A stretch of 64,000 nt of DNA from Paenibacillus xylanexedens (GCF_001908275.1 NZ_CP018620.1:5084001-5148000); one strand, 5' to 3'. Shown: positions 8,734-18,787, counted from the stretch's first letter. Numbers and translations are program-made. The notes: a model not told the origin generated them from the sequence alone.

Positions 8734-10502
8734 GAATTCACCTGCTCCCCAGCCTCCCGCTTACCGCGGGCAATATAATCTGCATATTGAATTTTATAAA
8801 CATCCTGATATGGTCCAGGCACTTCAATGAGTTCGGTATGTTTGCCACGTTGTACCACACGGCCTTCATCGAGCACCAGAATCTCATCTGCATGTCGTAG
8901 TGAAGATATCCGGTGTGCAATAATAAATGTCGTTCTGCCGCGCATAACTTCCTGGAAACCGGACTGAATCTCATGTTCCGTCTCCATGTCCACGGCGCTG
9001 GTTGCATCATCAAGTACCAGAATTTTCGGATTTTTCAGCAAAGCCCTTGCAATCGCGATCCGCTGTTTCTGTCCACCCGATAATCCCATGCCGCGTTCAC
9101 CAACCACCGTGTCATATCCATCCGGGAACTCCATAATGAAGTCATGAGCCTTGGCCAGCTTGGCTGCACGGATAATCTCATCCATGGTGACATTCTTAAG
9201 TCCGTAGGAAATATTATTGCGAATACTGGATGAGAACAGGAATGTTTCCTGGAAGACAGAAGCGATCTGACTCCGCAAACTGCGAATACCTATATCTTTG
9301 ATGTTTTTGCCATCCAGCTTGATCGTTCCCGAGTTCACGTTATATGCACGCATTAGAAGCTGAATGATGGTCGATTTACCTGACCCTGTTCCCCCGAGGA
9401 AACCGATTACAGAACCGGGTGCAGCGTCAAAATTAATATCGGTTACCGCTGGCATTTTGTTGCCGTAGGCAAAGGTAACGGATTCAAATGTCACATGACC
9501 GTTCACCTGGTCTGCTTCCACAATGACCGGATCTTGCGTTTCTTCCACGTCCACTGGCGTATTGAGCAGTTCGAGCACCCGTTCACCTGAAGCTTTGGAT
9601 TGCGTATAGTTGTTGATATGGAACCCAAGGTTCCACATTGGACCGATTATGTACCAGATCAAACTGAAAAAGGCAACGAGTTCACCGAGTGTCAGCGTCT
9701 TCTGTATAACCATTCTTCCACCGATCACCAGCAACAGCACGATGCTCACAGAAGCAAGAATCTCCATGATCGGAAAATAACGACTCCACAATGTTGCGGC
9801 ATGAATCTGATTTGTCTTGTAACGCTCATTACGTATGGAGAATTTCTCCACTTCATAAGGCTCACGTGCAAAGGATTTTACCGTACGTACGCCAGTAATA
9901 TTCTCCTGTACCGCTGTTGTCAGTGAACTGAGCGCCAGCCGCATCTCCTGAAACGCAGGGTGAATTTTGGATTCGAATCTCAGCGCAACGAAGGCAAGTA
10001 ATGGGATGCATATGAGTGTGAACAGCGTAAGCTGCCAACTCATGGTCATCATCATGATTGCGCCGAATACGACCATGAAAACCATGTTAAGAATCTGGGC
10101 GAAACCAAATCCGATAAAGTTACGGATGGCTTCCAAATCTCCCGTGAGGCGGGACATCAGATCACCTGTCTTGGCCGTATCATAATAACGGAAGGATAAA
10201 AATTGAAGCTTTTCGTAACAAGCATTACGAAGTCTGTACGCCAGGAAGTTACCCAAGCGTCCTCCATAAAAGCCGTGTAAAAACTGCATTCCCGCTTTCA
10301 AAATAACTACACCTAACACAGTCAAGGCAATTATGGGAACGTCTTCAAAAGTTCGCGGAACAATGATGTCATCAATCAGTATCCTTAGCATGTACGGATA
10401 CACCAACCCAAGTGCGGTCGCTAAGGCGAGGAACAAGATTGATACAAATAAATACGTTCGCTTTTCCCAAAAAAAGGTTTGCAGTTGCCTAAGAACATCC
10501 AT
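8730..10502 (-). CDS. ABC exporter, first subunit of a heterodimer (membrane plus ATPase)
   Basis: 590 residues from the ATG at 10502, which has AGGAGGAG six bases upstream; the longer reading frame to 10595 lacks a site. Six membrane helices are followed by a nucleotide-binding domain with Walker A LGGTGSGKST, the normal signature LSGGQKQR and Walker B ILVLDDATSAVD. The catalytic Glu after Walker B is Asp, which marks the degenerate ATP site of an asymmetric pair. It is the first gene of the two-gene operon and resembles the YfiB half of YfiBC. A dyad (10568-10585) lies over the probable promoter. Confidence 0.93.
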   Translation of the reverse strand: MDVLRQLQTFFWEKRTYLFVSILFLALATALGLVYPYMLRILIDDIIVPRTFEDVPIIALTVLGVVILKAGMQFLHGFYGGRLGNFLAYRLRNACYEKLQFLSFRYYDTAKTGDLMSRLTGDLEAIRNFIGFGFAQILNMVFMVVFGAIMMMTMSWQLTLFTLICIPLLAFVALRFESKIHPAFQEMRLALSSLTTAVQENITGVRTVKSFAREPYEVEKFSIRNERYKTNQIHAATLWSRYFPIMEILASVSIVLLLVIGGRMVIQKTLTLGELVAFFSLIWYIIGPMWNLGFHINNYTQSKASGERVLELLNTPVDVEETQDPVIVEADQVNGHVTFESVTFAYGNKMPAVTDINFDAAPGSVIGFLGGTGSGKSTIIQLLMRAYNVNSGTIKLDGKNIKDIGIRSLRSQIASVFQETFLFSSSIRNNISYGLKNVTMDEIIRAAKLAKAHDFIMEFPDGYDTVVGERGMGLSGGQKQRIAIARALLKNPKILVLDDATSAVDMETEHEIQSGFQEVMRGRTTFIIAHRISSLRHADEILVLDEGRVVQRGKHTELIEVPGPYQDVYKIQYADYIARGKREAGEQVNS

Positions 10503-10693
10503 GTTTCTCCTCCTCTTATGTCGTTCAAAAATACTATGAACATTTATGAAGTTTATCACCGTACCCCATTCGCGGCAAAGCGAATAACAGACCATATTCT
10601 GCCTGCTTTCAGCTTATTGACGCATTAACGAAGGTAAATACCCACCTTTCAATCAAATGTTTGAATATTCTCTTTATTTCAGGTTGTTCGTAC
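10503..10693 (-). promoter_or_regulatory. Upstream region of the ABC exporter operon with an 18-bp dyad
   Basis: No gene fits here. On the minus strand a modest sigma-A-like promoter can be drawn (TTGCCG, 17 bases, TAAACT). ATTCGC-N6-GCGAAT (10568-10585) overlaps its -35 side and spacer, a position suited to repression. No regulator gene is adjacent, so the binding protein is unknown. Confidence 0.4.
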
Positions 10694-10737
10694 CAAAAAA
10701 AGGCTCCCTATATGCCTTTTCGGCAGGGGCCTTTTTG
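10694..10737 (-). terminator. Intrinsic terminator after the dynamin gene, probably bidirectional
   Basis: AAAAAGGCTCCC pairs with GGGGCCTTTTT around an inner TGCC-TTTTC-GGCA hairpin. On the minus strand the stem runs into seven T residues. It lies about 90 bases beyond the dynamin stop. Confidence 0.85.
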
Positions 10738-10826
10738 GGTTGATTTTCGCAACATTTTCAATGTGTTGCTGTATCATTCATTTTGTTTTACAAAGACTTC
10801 CAGAGAATACGTGTTATGCCGTGATT

Positions 10827-13800
10827 TTAACTGCGTTCAATCTGTTCCAGTTGGTTAGACAAGCCGGTCCATTGCTCCGCCGGAATTCCGCTCTCCAGTG
10901 TATCTTGAATTCCACTTACCGCCTCGTCCAGACGTTCCTCCAACTGACGGGATTGGTGTTGCAATGATTGACAGAGCTGGTTGTCATAAAACTGAATCAA
11001 CTTGTCTTGCGCAGCAGGAAGAACTTCAATGATCATCTGTTTGAGGACAGGATCAAGTGCCTCTTGTAACCGCTGACGTCCATCCCTTTCGAAGAACTGT
11101 TTCGGATTGCGGAAATAATTCAAATAGCTTTTCCATCCAGACGGTTCTTCCAGACGAACTTCTTCAAGCACAGGTGTGCTCCAGCGTTCGTTCAGTGGCA
11201 GTGACACATCCACGCCTCCAGATAACTGCCTCACCTCGTCTATACAATCCGTAACTTGCTTCATCAGCCAGGTCTGACCTGCCTGTTCAAGTCTGAGCGT
11301 GGTAGCAAGCAGTTCCTGCTCCAGTTCAATCGCAATCATGCGCAACAGTTCACGTCCACAGGCTGCAAAAGCCATCTTCAGATTGCCCCGATCCTCCCGA
11401 AGTACAGATGGATGGAATGCTTCTGCCATGAATAGACCAAGGCGATAGGCAAGTCGCTGCCGCACATGGAAGAGCAATTCTGCTGTTTCCTGTGACAATT
11501 CTTCCTTCATGGATCTTGCTGCAAGTTGCTGTATGCGCTGGCGTGACTGTCCCTGGATCGTCTCCAGTTCATCCCGCCGCTGCTGCAATACTTCCTCCCC
11601 CTGAGCCGCATCTTCCGCGCGTTTCTTCAGCCGCTGAATGACACGTGCCATCTCTTCGGAAGCTCCACCTACAGCAAGATCGGCTAATTCTCTGCCTGCA
11701 AATTGGTTGAACTCTTCCTCAAAACGGATAAAACCAGATTGCTCAAGCAGCTTCGAATCACCTGCCATCTTGCCTTCCATCGCCAGTATGCTGGATACCG
11801 GGAAGAGTCGTGGTGCCCGAATTCCATTACTGCGCAGTTGGGTGCTCACATGATCAAGAACCTGCTCCAGTTCTTCCTCAGAGGAAGACAAGTCACTGGC
11901 ATTCACAACAAAGAACATCTGATCCATGGCAGAACTATCCTTAACACGTCCCAACTGATTCAGGAACTGGCGATCTCCTTGTGAGAAAGCATGGTTGTAA
12001 TACGTTACAAAAATGAGGGCATCCGCATTCTTCATATAATTGAAGGTTACACCCGTATGACGAGCATTCACGGAGTCCGCTCCTGGTGTGTCCACCAATA
12101 CAATGCCTTGTTCAGTCACATCGCAACTGTAGTAGAGATCGATACTGTCTACAAAACAGGACTTTTTCTCGTTAGCGACAAAGTTACGATAACCGTCCAG
12201 ATCCACCAGCACATCCTGACCCAGCTGGTCCGCTGTTTCTTCCCAGCCGGCTGCCGCTGCCTGCAAAAAGCTGTAATGCGGGCGCCCCGCCGGATGCACA
12301 TCCTGTGGTGAGAGGGAGCGTACTCGCTTCTGCCACTCCGCTCCAGGCTCACCCAGTCCGAGCAATCGGAAGGAATAGCCAAGATCTTCCTGGAAGGCGT
12401 CCCGGGTCTTCATCCGGACCCGGGCTGTTCCATGCTCCGCGCCCCCGGCAGGAGCCATGATCCGGTTAATCGCCGCTGTTGTTGGATGCGGCGAGACCGG
12501 TAGTACAGCTTCGCCCAGCAACGCGTTGGCGAAGGAGGATTTGCCGGCGCTGAATGCTCCGAACAGTGCCAGAGTGAACGTGCCGCCCGCAAGCGAAGCC
12601 GCACGTGCACGCAGATCCCGTACCGCCGACCCCATGGCGGGGTACGGCTCCACCAGCGCAGCAGCGGCTTCAAGCCGTGCCGCTGCTGCGTCCAGGCGTC
12701 GGCGGCGTTCAGCGCCAGCCGCCGCCGATGGCCCAGGCACCGCCGCTGCGACTGCCCGCTGCTGCGGCGGTGCCTCTGGCGTCTGTGGCTGCGCAGCCAC
12801 AGACGTTGACGTGCCCGTATGCGAACCGGATGCTTCGCCCGGTTCAGGCACCGCGGGCACGTGCGGGCCCTTCACCTCCGGCAATAGCCCGGAGGGGAGG
12901 GGGCCCGCATCGGGCAGCAGGCTGCGCAGCCCTGCTGCCTCGGCGGCGGCGCTGCGCTGGAGCGCCGTGTAGCGCGCCGCCGCCGCGGATTGCGCCAGCA
13001 GCGCTGCGCGGCTGGCGTCCAGCGCCTGAAGCGCGGCTTCGCCTCGCGCGCCCAGCGCTTCCAGCATGCGGTCGGCCAGCATCATGGCCGACTTGCGATA
13101 GCGGGCCTCAATCTCGCCCCGCACATCTTTACTGAACTGAATCACATATTCTGGAGATACCTCTGCACTGACACTGCGTTTCATCTCCAATAGTGCTTCA
13201 TCTACAGCAGGCAGCTCCGTATTGAGCGCCTGCTCCCACTCCGCTCCCCATAGCTGATGGGATTCACCCAGCTGTCTAAGCATCGTACGAATATGTACCT
13301 CCACTTGTCCGGAAGCCTGATCCTGTAACAGTCTGACCAGCTCAGAAGCACGACGTTGTTTCTCCTGCTCGGTTTTTCCACCTGAGAACAATAAACCTAC
13401 CCTGAAACCTGGTTTGCGGCTCTCCAAATAGGCAGCAGCCGACGCACGAATATCCGCAGGAGTAAGATTTGCATTAGCCAGAAGAGGTTCAAGCTCCGCC
13501 CGGAATTTCTCACGCACTCGCGAAGGCCCGTTACGAATGTCTGCTGCTTGTTGATCGAGAAGCTCCAGCTCTCGTTCCAAGCGTTCAATTCCTTCCTTGC
13601 CACCAATCTCATCCAGCAGGGAATTCTCTTCGTCTTCACGTTTCTCCGCTTCTCTCGTCAGGTGTTGCTCCGTTACATGACTGGCCGAACTTGCCAAACT
13701 GTGCGTAATTAACGCTTCCTTCTCTTGCATCATGTGTCCAATGAGTTCCGGAAGCACATCCCACTGGTTGTAGCGATGCTGCTTGTCGCGTAGGGAAGTA

Positions 13801-14513
13801 AACAACAGTCCGTCATATCTGACTTCCCAGGCCGCAAATATAGCTTCGACACCTTCGGTATATTGGTCAAAAGAGAGCTCACGCTCACGATGCTTGTCGA
13901 TCTGGTTCACGATCAAAAACAACGGTTTGCCCCAATCCGACAGACTCTTGGCAAATGAAAGGTTTGTCTCGGACTGGACATGGTTATAGTCCATGACATA
14001 GAACACCACATCCGCCAGATGGAGCGCGGAATGGGTTGCGAGACTATGTCCGCGATCTGTTGAATCCACACCTGGTGTATCCAGCAGGACAGCATCATCT
14101 TTCAGCAGCGGAATATCATCCCATACCTCAATTGAGCTGTAAGCTCCACCATTTTTGCAATACGCCTCCAATTCCTCTGGAGAAACTTCAAGTGTTCCTG
14201 CCCCATTGTCAGCGCTTACGTTTGGAGTAGTATAAATAAGCGCTCTTGGCTTACCATTACGTATGGATACCACATTTGCACTTGTTGGAACGGGACTTGA
14301 AGGCAGCACCCGCTTACCGCATAAACTGTTGATGAGACTCGATTTGCCTGCAGAGAAATGACCACAGAACGCAATCGTCAGATGTTTCATTTCCGCCTTG
14401 CTGATTAAATCCGTTATAGCCTGTACAGCCGTATGGTCCCCTGTCTGCTCCATCGCTTCACGCAGCGGAAGCAGAGGTTTGGCCATTTCTTTTGGGTAAT
14501 CTGTTCTGGACAT
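10827..14513 (-). CDS. dynA: Tandem two-GTPase bacterial dynamin (DynA type)
   Basis: 1228 residues from the ATG at 14513, preceded by AGGGGGAAGG; the frame extends 39 codons upstream without a site. Two dynamin modules are fused. The first P-loop is GHFSAGKSSLINS near residue 52 with DTPGVDS and NQID. The second is GAFSAGKSSFANALLG near residue 654 with VDTPGADS. B. subtilis DynA (about 1190 residues) has this layout, tethers membranes and protects against phage and pore-forming damage. Between the modules, about residues 475-650 are rich in Ala, Pro and Arg and encoded by much more GC-rich DNA than the rest. It is a monocistronic gene bounded by terminators. Confidence 0.94.
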   Translation of the reverse strand: MSRTDYPKEMAKPLLPLREAMEQTGDHTAVQAITDLISKAEMKHLTIAFCGHFSAGKSSLINSLCGKRVLPSSPVPTSANVVSIRNGKPRALIYTTPNVSADNGAGTLEVSPEELEAYCKNGGAYSSIEVWDDIPLLKDDAVLLDTPGVDSTDRGHSLATHSALHLADVVFYVMDYNHVQSETNLSFAKSLSDWGKPLFLIVNQIDKHRERELSFDQYTEGVEAIFAAWEVRYDGLLFTSLRDKQHRYNQWDVLPELIGHMMQEKEALITHSLASSASHVTEQHLTREAEKREDEENSLLDEIGGKEGIERLERELELLDQQAADIRNGPSRVREKFRAELEPLLANANLTPADIRASAAAYLESRKPGFRVGLLFSGGKTEQEKQRRASELVRLLQDQASGQVEVHIRTMLRQLGESHQLWGAEWEQALNTELPAVDEALLEMKRSVSAEVSPEYVIQFSKDVRGEIEARYRKSAMMLADRMLEALGARGEAALQALDASRAALLAQSAAAARYTALQRSAAAEAAGLRSLLPDAGPLPSGLLPEVKGPHVPAVPEPGEASGSHTGTSTSVAAQPQTPEAPPQQRAVAAAVPGPSAAAGAERRRRLDAAAARLEAAAALVEPYPAMGSAVRDLRARAASLAGGTFTLALFGAFSAGKSSFANALLGEAVLPVSPHPTTAAINRIMAPAGGAEHGTARVRMKTRDAFQEDLGYSFRLLGLGEPGAEWQKRVRSLSPQDVHPAGRPHYSFLQAAAAGWEETADQLGQDVLVDLDGYRNFVANEKKSCFVDSIDLYYSCDVTEQGIVLVDTPGADSVNARHTGVTFNYMKNADALIFVTYYNHAFSQGDRQFLNQLGRVKDSSAMDQMFFVVNASDLSSSEEELEQVLDHVSTQLRSNGIRAPRLFPVSSILAMEGKMAGDSKLLEQSGFIRFEEEFNQFAGRELADLAVGGASEEMARVIQRLKKRAEDAAQGEEVLQQRRDELETIQGQSRQRIQQLAARSMKEELSQETAELLFHVRQRLAYRLGLFMAEAFHPSVLREDRGNLKMAFAACGRELLRMIAIELEQELLATTLRLEQAGQTWLMKQVTDCIDEVRQLSGGVDVSLPLNERWSTPVLEEVRLEEPSGWKSYLNYFRNPKQFFERDGRQRLQEALDPVLKQMIIEVLPAAQDKLIQFYDNQLCQSLQHQSRQLEERLDEAVSGIQDTLESGIPAEQWTGLSNQLEQIERS

Positions 14514-14656
14514 GACTGGCCTTCCCCCTGGCTCCTCTAATTTGACATCCGTTTCGACGTCTATCTCTTTTACAACATTTATTTTAACATTATCAAGTTT
14601 GAATTTGAACGGTTGGAATTGAATATACATAAATGAACGTATAAGTTCTATAATCT

Positions 14657-14688
14657 AAAAAAAATAAAACCGAACAAGTCGGTTTTAT
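14657..14688 (-). terminator. Intrinsic terminator after the nth operon
   Basis: ATAAAACCGA-CTTGT-TCGGTTTTAT is a perfect 10-bp stem followed on the minus strand by eight T residues. Confidence 0.9.
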
Positions 14689-14821
14689 CTGTAATACGTT
14701 TTATACTCGGTATTTAGCAAATGCTTACGCCAAGGGTCTGTTGCATGAATGCGATGCGATCACCTTAACCACAACGATCCTCATGACATTAATACAACAG
14801 AACCAATAGTGTAATCACTTC

Positions 14822-15094
14822 TTATGAAACTGCGTTCTCCATGGAAGGCAGCAAGATTTCAAATACTTGTCCATGTTGCAGAATTGTAATGTCTCTGCCT
14901 TTGTCTCTCATAACAACAACTTCTGGTTTAACGGACATACGCTCCAGATAATGTTCAGGCACGTCGCCAGAGTGGCTTACTGTGATGCCTTCTACTTCTT
15001 TTTCTTCATTTTCAGCCATTTCCTGTTCAACGATTTGTTCAAAGATATCGGAGAAGGCCTCAAAATTGTCAGTGTACACGGAAATGCATTTCAT
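14822..15094 (-). CDS. Small conserved-looking acidic protein of unknown function
   Basis: 90 residues, acidic in the first half (EQEMAENEEKEVEG) and ending in a predicted strand-rich segment (RDITILQHGQVFEILLP). No motif I recognise, no signal peptide and no membrane segment. AAGGATGAATA precedes the ATG. It starts 23 bases after the nth stop and is followed by a good terminator, so it is the second gene of an nth operon. The clean reading frame, binding site and placement argue that it is real. A DNA-repair role would be guesswork. Confidence 0.75.
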   Translation of the reverse strand: MKCISVYTDNFEAFSDIFEQIVEQEMAENEEKEVEGITVSHSGDVPEHYLERMSVKPEVVVMRDKGRDITILQHGQVFEILLPSMENAVS

Positions 15095-15117
15095 GATTAT
15101 TCATCCTTTTCTGCTCA

Positions 15118-15813
15118 TTAATTTATTTTTCGTTTTCGGGTGGTGACACGTTCCTTATCTTTCCTGATTTGGGACGTTTTCATACGTTTTTTCCCTTCCC
15201 TGCATATGTCCAGCAATGGACAGATATGACACGCAGGGTTCTGTGCCTTGCAATGGTAGCGTCCAAAAAATATAAACCGGTGGTGAGTTAAAGTCCACTC
15301 GTCCCGGGGTACGCGCTTCATTAGTTTCTTTTCGACTTCAAGTACGGAGTCATCCCAACCTGCAAGCGCCAGCCGCTTGGATACACGTTCAACATGAGTA
15401 TCTACCGCAATTGCCGGTACTCCAAACGCATTGGAAACAACTACATTCGCGGTTTTCCGCCCGACACCTGGTAGCGTCACAAGCTGATCATGTTCCTGCG
15501 GTACATCACCGCCATACTGCTCTATTAAAATTCGGCACATGTTCTGAATATGCTTGGCCTTGTTCCGGTACAAACCAATTCGCCGAATATCCTGTTCCAA
15601 CTCTTCGAGAGGAACTGCCAGATAATCTGCAGGGCTTCTGTACTTCTGGAACAAATCTGCGGTTACCTTGTTAACCGTTTCATCGGTGCACTGGGCAGAC
15701 AAAAGGACAGCTACCGTCAATTCAAATGCATTGCTGTGATTTAATTCGCAATGTGCATCAGGAAACATTGCTTCCATAGTTTCGAGTATATGTCTAACCG
15801 TCGCTGCATTCAT
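15118..15813 (-). CDS. nth: Endonuclease III (DNA glycosylase/AP lyase)
   Basis: 231 residues, slightly longer than usual because of a basic C-terminal tail. It removes oxidised pyrimidines and cleaves at abasic sites. Helix-hairpin-helix LVTLPGVGRKTANVV carries the catalytic Lys, the catalytic Asp is in AVDTHVERVSKRL, and the 4Fe-4S loop is intact with the C-x6-C-x2-C-x5-C spacing (CKAQNPACHICPLLDIC). GGAGGTAGCTCTTC precedes the ATG. In B. subtilis nth sits beside dnaD, but here dnaD is 30 kb away. Confidence 0.97.
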   Translation of the reverse strand: MNAATVRHILETMEAMFPDAHCELNHSNAFELTVAVLLSAQCTDETVNKVTADLFQKYRSPADYLAVPLEELEQDIRRIGLYRNKAKHIQNMCRILIEQYGGDVPQEHDQLVTLPGVGRKTANVVVSNAFGVPAIAVDTHVERVSKRLALAGWDDSVLEVEKKLMKRVPRDEWTLTHHRFIFFGRYHCKAQNPACHICPLLDICREGKKRMKTSQIRKDKERVTTRKRKIN

Positions 15814-15904
15814 GAAGAGCTACCTCCCACAAAATGACTCCACGCTGCGGAGCCTTACTTCGAAGCTTCATCCGAGTACTTTGCGGGGACCTCAAAAAGC
15901 TTGC

Positions 15905-15946
15905 AAAAAAAACGTCTTGATGCGGGAAAGATCCCGTATCAAGACG
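15905..15946 (-). terminator. Intrinsic terminator after the SLH gene
   Basis: CGTCTTGATACGGG and CCCGCATCAAGACG form a long stem with a short loop, followed by eight T residues on the minus strand. Confidence 0.92.
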
Positions 15947-15976
15947 GTCATTCTTTTGATCCTCGAAAAGAAACGA

Positions 15977-18715
15977 TTACTGTTTTTGAATCTCCAGAAT
16001 AACATTGTTCAGGAGATACAATACAATATTATCATTATCTCTGAGAGATTGCACGCTTAAAGTATTGTCACCCTGGTGAACAAATACACTTGATCCGAGT
16101 GCAAAACGATAGTTCGTGTCTGCTGTCGTTTCCCGTTTAACCAAAATCTGGTTACCAACGCCATCATAAGACCAGAATTGTTTGCTCATGACAGTTAATA
16201 CTCTGAAGCGTGTGGAATTATCCGTATCTTTTGTCATTTCCACACGATCTCCGACCGTAAGACTAGTCAATGAAGTTAATGTGGAGCCAGATTTTACGAC
16301 TTTAACAGAACCGCTAACAGGCACGGTTTCAGTCTGGCCGTTAAACTGTTTGAGCGTTACAGATGAAGCATCCACTGCTGTAACTTCAGCCAGCGTACGC
16401 TTCACGACTTGAACCGCTTTTGGCGTAGCTCCTTCAAACGTTACATTAATCAGGTTACCTGCTGTCAGTTGTGAAGGCGTGATCGTCTGACCACTCTCTC
16501 CTGTCAGTACCGCTTGATCCACGTAGAACTGACTTGTCAACAGATCGGATTTTACTCGAATACGACTATTTGCTTCCAAGGCCACCACTTCGAATTGAGC
16601 CACAGTGTTCAGTGCAACCTTCTGCACGACATCCTGATTTGCTCCAAGCGTTACGGTAACTTTGTCACCAATTTTTAAATCTCCCAGACTTGCGCCGGAT
16701 TTGTTATAAATCTCAACTGTAGGAACCGTAGAATAAGGCACTGTAATTGTCTGATTACCAGACAACAAGCTGATTTTCTTGCCAGAAGTATCAATGTTGC
16801 TGATCGTACCTTCATACTTGTAAATCACTTTAACGGACAATGCACGTGTTCCCACATAGGTCAGATCCAATTTGCGACCATCATTTAAGAGTGACTCCAG
16901 ACCAGCCAGTGTAGGTTTGGTTGTATTATAATCCAGCTTGGTTTTCTCATCCAATGTAAATACAAACGGTTTTTTGTTGTTATCTAACACGGTAAGTAAC
17001 TTTGTTTTACTGTTGTAAGACACAACCGTTACCCCGTTCATAGGTTCCATTTGACGTCCAATCACCTGAATACGCGTTACCTGGTCGTCAGAGTTCAATG
17101 TCAACTCCACCTGATCCCCGTTCGTTGCATCCGTGATAAGATCATTCAGCGTTGCATCCTGAATGCCATTAATAATGACTTCCGGCTTTTCAGTCAGCAG
17201 TTTCGCCTCAAGGGAACCCCCTTCACGTTTGAACGTTAACGTGGATTGGTTACCACCGATCTCAACCAGTGTTCCACGCACAGATTGCTCCACACCTTGA
17301 GACAACTCGATCGTTTGCACGATGCTGTCTTTCACGGTATATTTCACGGCACTGCCTGCTTTAAGCTCTGCCAGAGAGAGAATGCGGTCCTGGTAACGAA
17401 TAATCAGATTGTCATTATACGTATATTGCTCTGTATTGCCCGCTGCATTAACAAACTTAATTGTTTTGCCAGAGGTAGACACTTCAGCGATTACGCCATT
17501 GTCACTCTTGTTAACAATGCCGGATTTCACACGAATAGCAACTGTTTTTTTGTCAGTCGAGAACGTCTCACGCAGTACTTCGATGATGCTATCTGCCGTA
17601 ATATCGGACAGTTTGATTGCATTACCATTCTGATCGATGAATGCAGTTGCCTCATCATAACTGTACGTTTCGTAATTCTCGCCCACAAAGATACCAATTT
17701 TATTACCAGACAATGAACGTGCGAATGTACCTTCAACACTTTCCACCTGCGGTGTAGCATCAACAACTTCCACATAGGAAGCCCCACCTGCAGAACCTAC
17801 AACCATAACTTTCGTATACAGCTTCACATCTGTGGCGGAAGCACGAGTTTCACTGTCTTTCGTAAAGTAAGGCGTACTGCTGTTCACTGCGAAGTTAACG
17901 GCTTTGCCGTCCACAACCAGCGTGATCTGCCCATCTTTCAATCCTGTCACATAACCCGTGGATGTGTTCGGGTATTTTGTATCCGTTAACGATTCACCAC
18001 GACTGAAGAAGGTAGCCAGTTGAGCACGGGTTACGGAACCAGTTGGATTGAATTTGTTGCCTTCCACACCTTTGGCCAGATCCAGGCTAACAGCCAGATT
18101 GACATAACCTTTACCACTTTCGGAAATACTTGCATTATCAGCAAATCCGGTAGATTGATTATTTTGTGCCTTTGCTTCAGCATCCTTGTCCAATGAACGG
18201 ATTAACAATTTCGTAATCCATTCCCGTGAAGCCGGCTTTTGACCCCAGGAGGTCTTGGATACATCCACTGTTGATTCTTCCGTTTTGTCAATCAGTCCCA
18301 GTTGAAGTGCCAGCGCGACATATGGCTTGAAATAATTTCCCACTTCCATGTTTGTCGGTAATGCCGCAGCCGTGTCGGTATTCAACTGGCCCTCTTGATT
18401 CATAAAACGGATTGCCATCGTTACAGCTTCTTGCTGTGTTACCGCGTCTCCTGGACGGAACAGGCCGTTGTTACCGAGAAGAATGCCTTGATATGCCAGT
18501 TTGTACACATGTTTCTCAGCCCAGTATCCGACCTTGATGTCACTGAACAAACCAGTTGGTGCAGCCGTATTTGTTATTGCAGCAGTCTGACCCTGCCCCG
18601 TTTCTGTTGATTCTGCTGCCATGGCAGCTCCGCCGGCGCTAAGGGCCATCATGCCTGCAAGCACGGCTGATACTACTTTTTTAGAGTGTGATGTATGGTT
18701 ATATTTAAAAGTCAC
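15977..18715 (-). CDS. Large secreted S-layer-homology (SLH) domain protein
   Basis: 912 residues from a GTG start with GAGGGG eight bases upstream. A signal peptide (to about residue 33, MAAE) is followed by SLH-type modules between residues about 55 and 250 (FSDIKVGYWAEKHVYKLAYQGILLGNNGLFRPGDAVTQQEAV is one; a later one has FNPTGSVTRAQLATFFSRG). The long remainder consists of repeated beta-rich units with themes such as LTVGDRVEM, LKIGDKVTVTLG and AGNLINVTFEG. SLH modules bind pyruvylated wall polymers, so this is likely a wall-anchored surface protein. It is the last gene of the amidase-GerMN-SLH unit, 72 bases after the GerMN gene. Catalytic motifs were not seen. Confidence 0.92.
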   Translation of the reverse strand: MTFKYNHTSHSKKVVSAVLAGMMALSAGGAAMAAESTETGQGQTAAITNTAAPTGLFSDIKVGYWAEKHVYKLAYQGILLGNNGLFRPGDAVTQQEAVTMAIRFMNQEGQLNTDTAAALPTNMEVGNYFKPYVALALQLGLIDKTEESTVDVSKTSWGQKPASREWITKLLIRSLDKDAEAKAQNNQSTGFADNASISESGKGYVNLAVSLDLAKGVEGNKFNPTGSVTRAQLATFFSRGESLTDTKYPNTSTGYVTGLKDGQITLVVDGKAVNFAVNSSTPYFTKDSETRASATDVKLYTKVMVVGSAGGASYVEVVDATPQVESVEGTFARSLSGNKIGIFVGENYETYSYDEATAFIDQNGNAIKLSDITADSIIEVLRETFSTDKKTVAIRVKSGIVNKSDNGVIAEVSTSGKTIKFVNAAGNTEQYTYNDNLIIRYQDRILSLAELKAGSAVKYTVKDSIVQTIELSQGVEQSVRGTLVEIGGNQSTLTFKREGGSLEAKLLTEKPEVIINGIQDATLNDLITDATNGDQVELTLNSDDQVTRIQVIGRQMEPMNGVTVVSYNSKTKLLTVLDNNKKPFVFTLDEKTKLDYNTTKPTLAGLESLLNDGRKLDLTYVGTRALSVKVIYKYEGTISNIDTSGKKISLLSGNQTITVPYSTVPTVEIYNKSGASLGDLKIGDKVTVTLGANQDVVQKVALNTVAQFEVVALEANSRIRVKSDLLTSQFYVDQAVLTGESGQTITPSQLTAGNLINVTFEGATPKAVQVVKRTLAEVTAVDASSVTLKQFNGQTETVPVSGSVKVVKSGSTLTSLTSLTVGDRVEMTKDTDNSTRFRVLTVMSKQFWSYDGVGNQILVKRETTADTNYRFALGSSVFVHQGDNTLSVQSLRDNDNIVLYLLNNVILEIQKQ

Positions 18716-18787
18716 CTATGATTCCCCTCTCTCATGTAAAACGACCCATATTCCGTGGATTCACGGTACAACAGTATGCTGTACAGC

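Noticed and set aside
12457..13135. Two plus-strand frames of 171 and 176 codons within the dynamin gene
   Set aside because: They sit exactly in the GC-rich linker, where stop codons are rare on all frames. Ala/Arg/Pro-rich composition and no binding sites.
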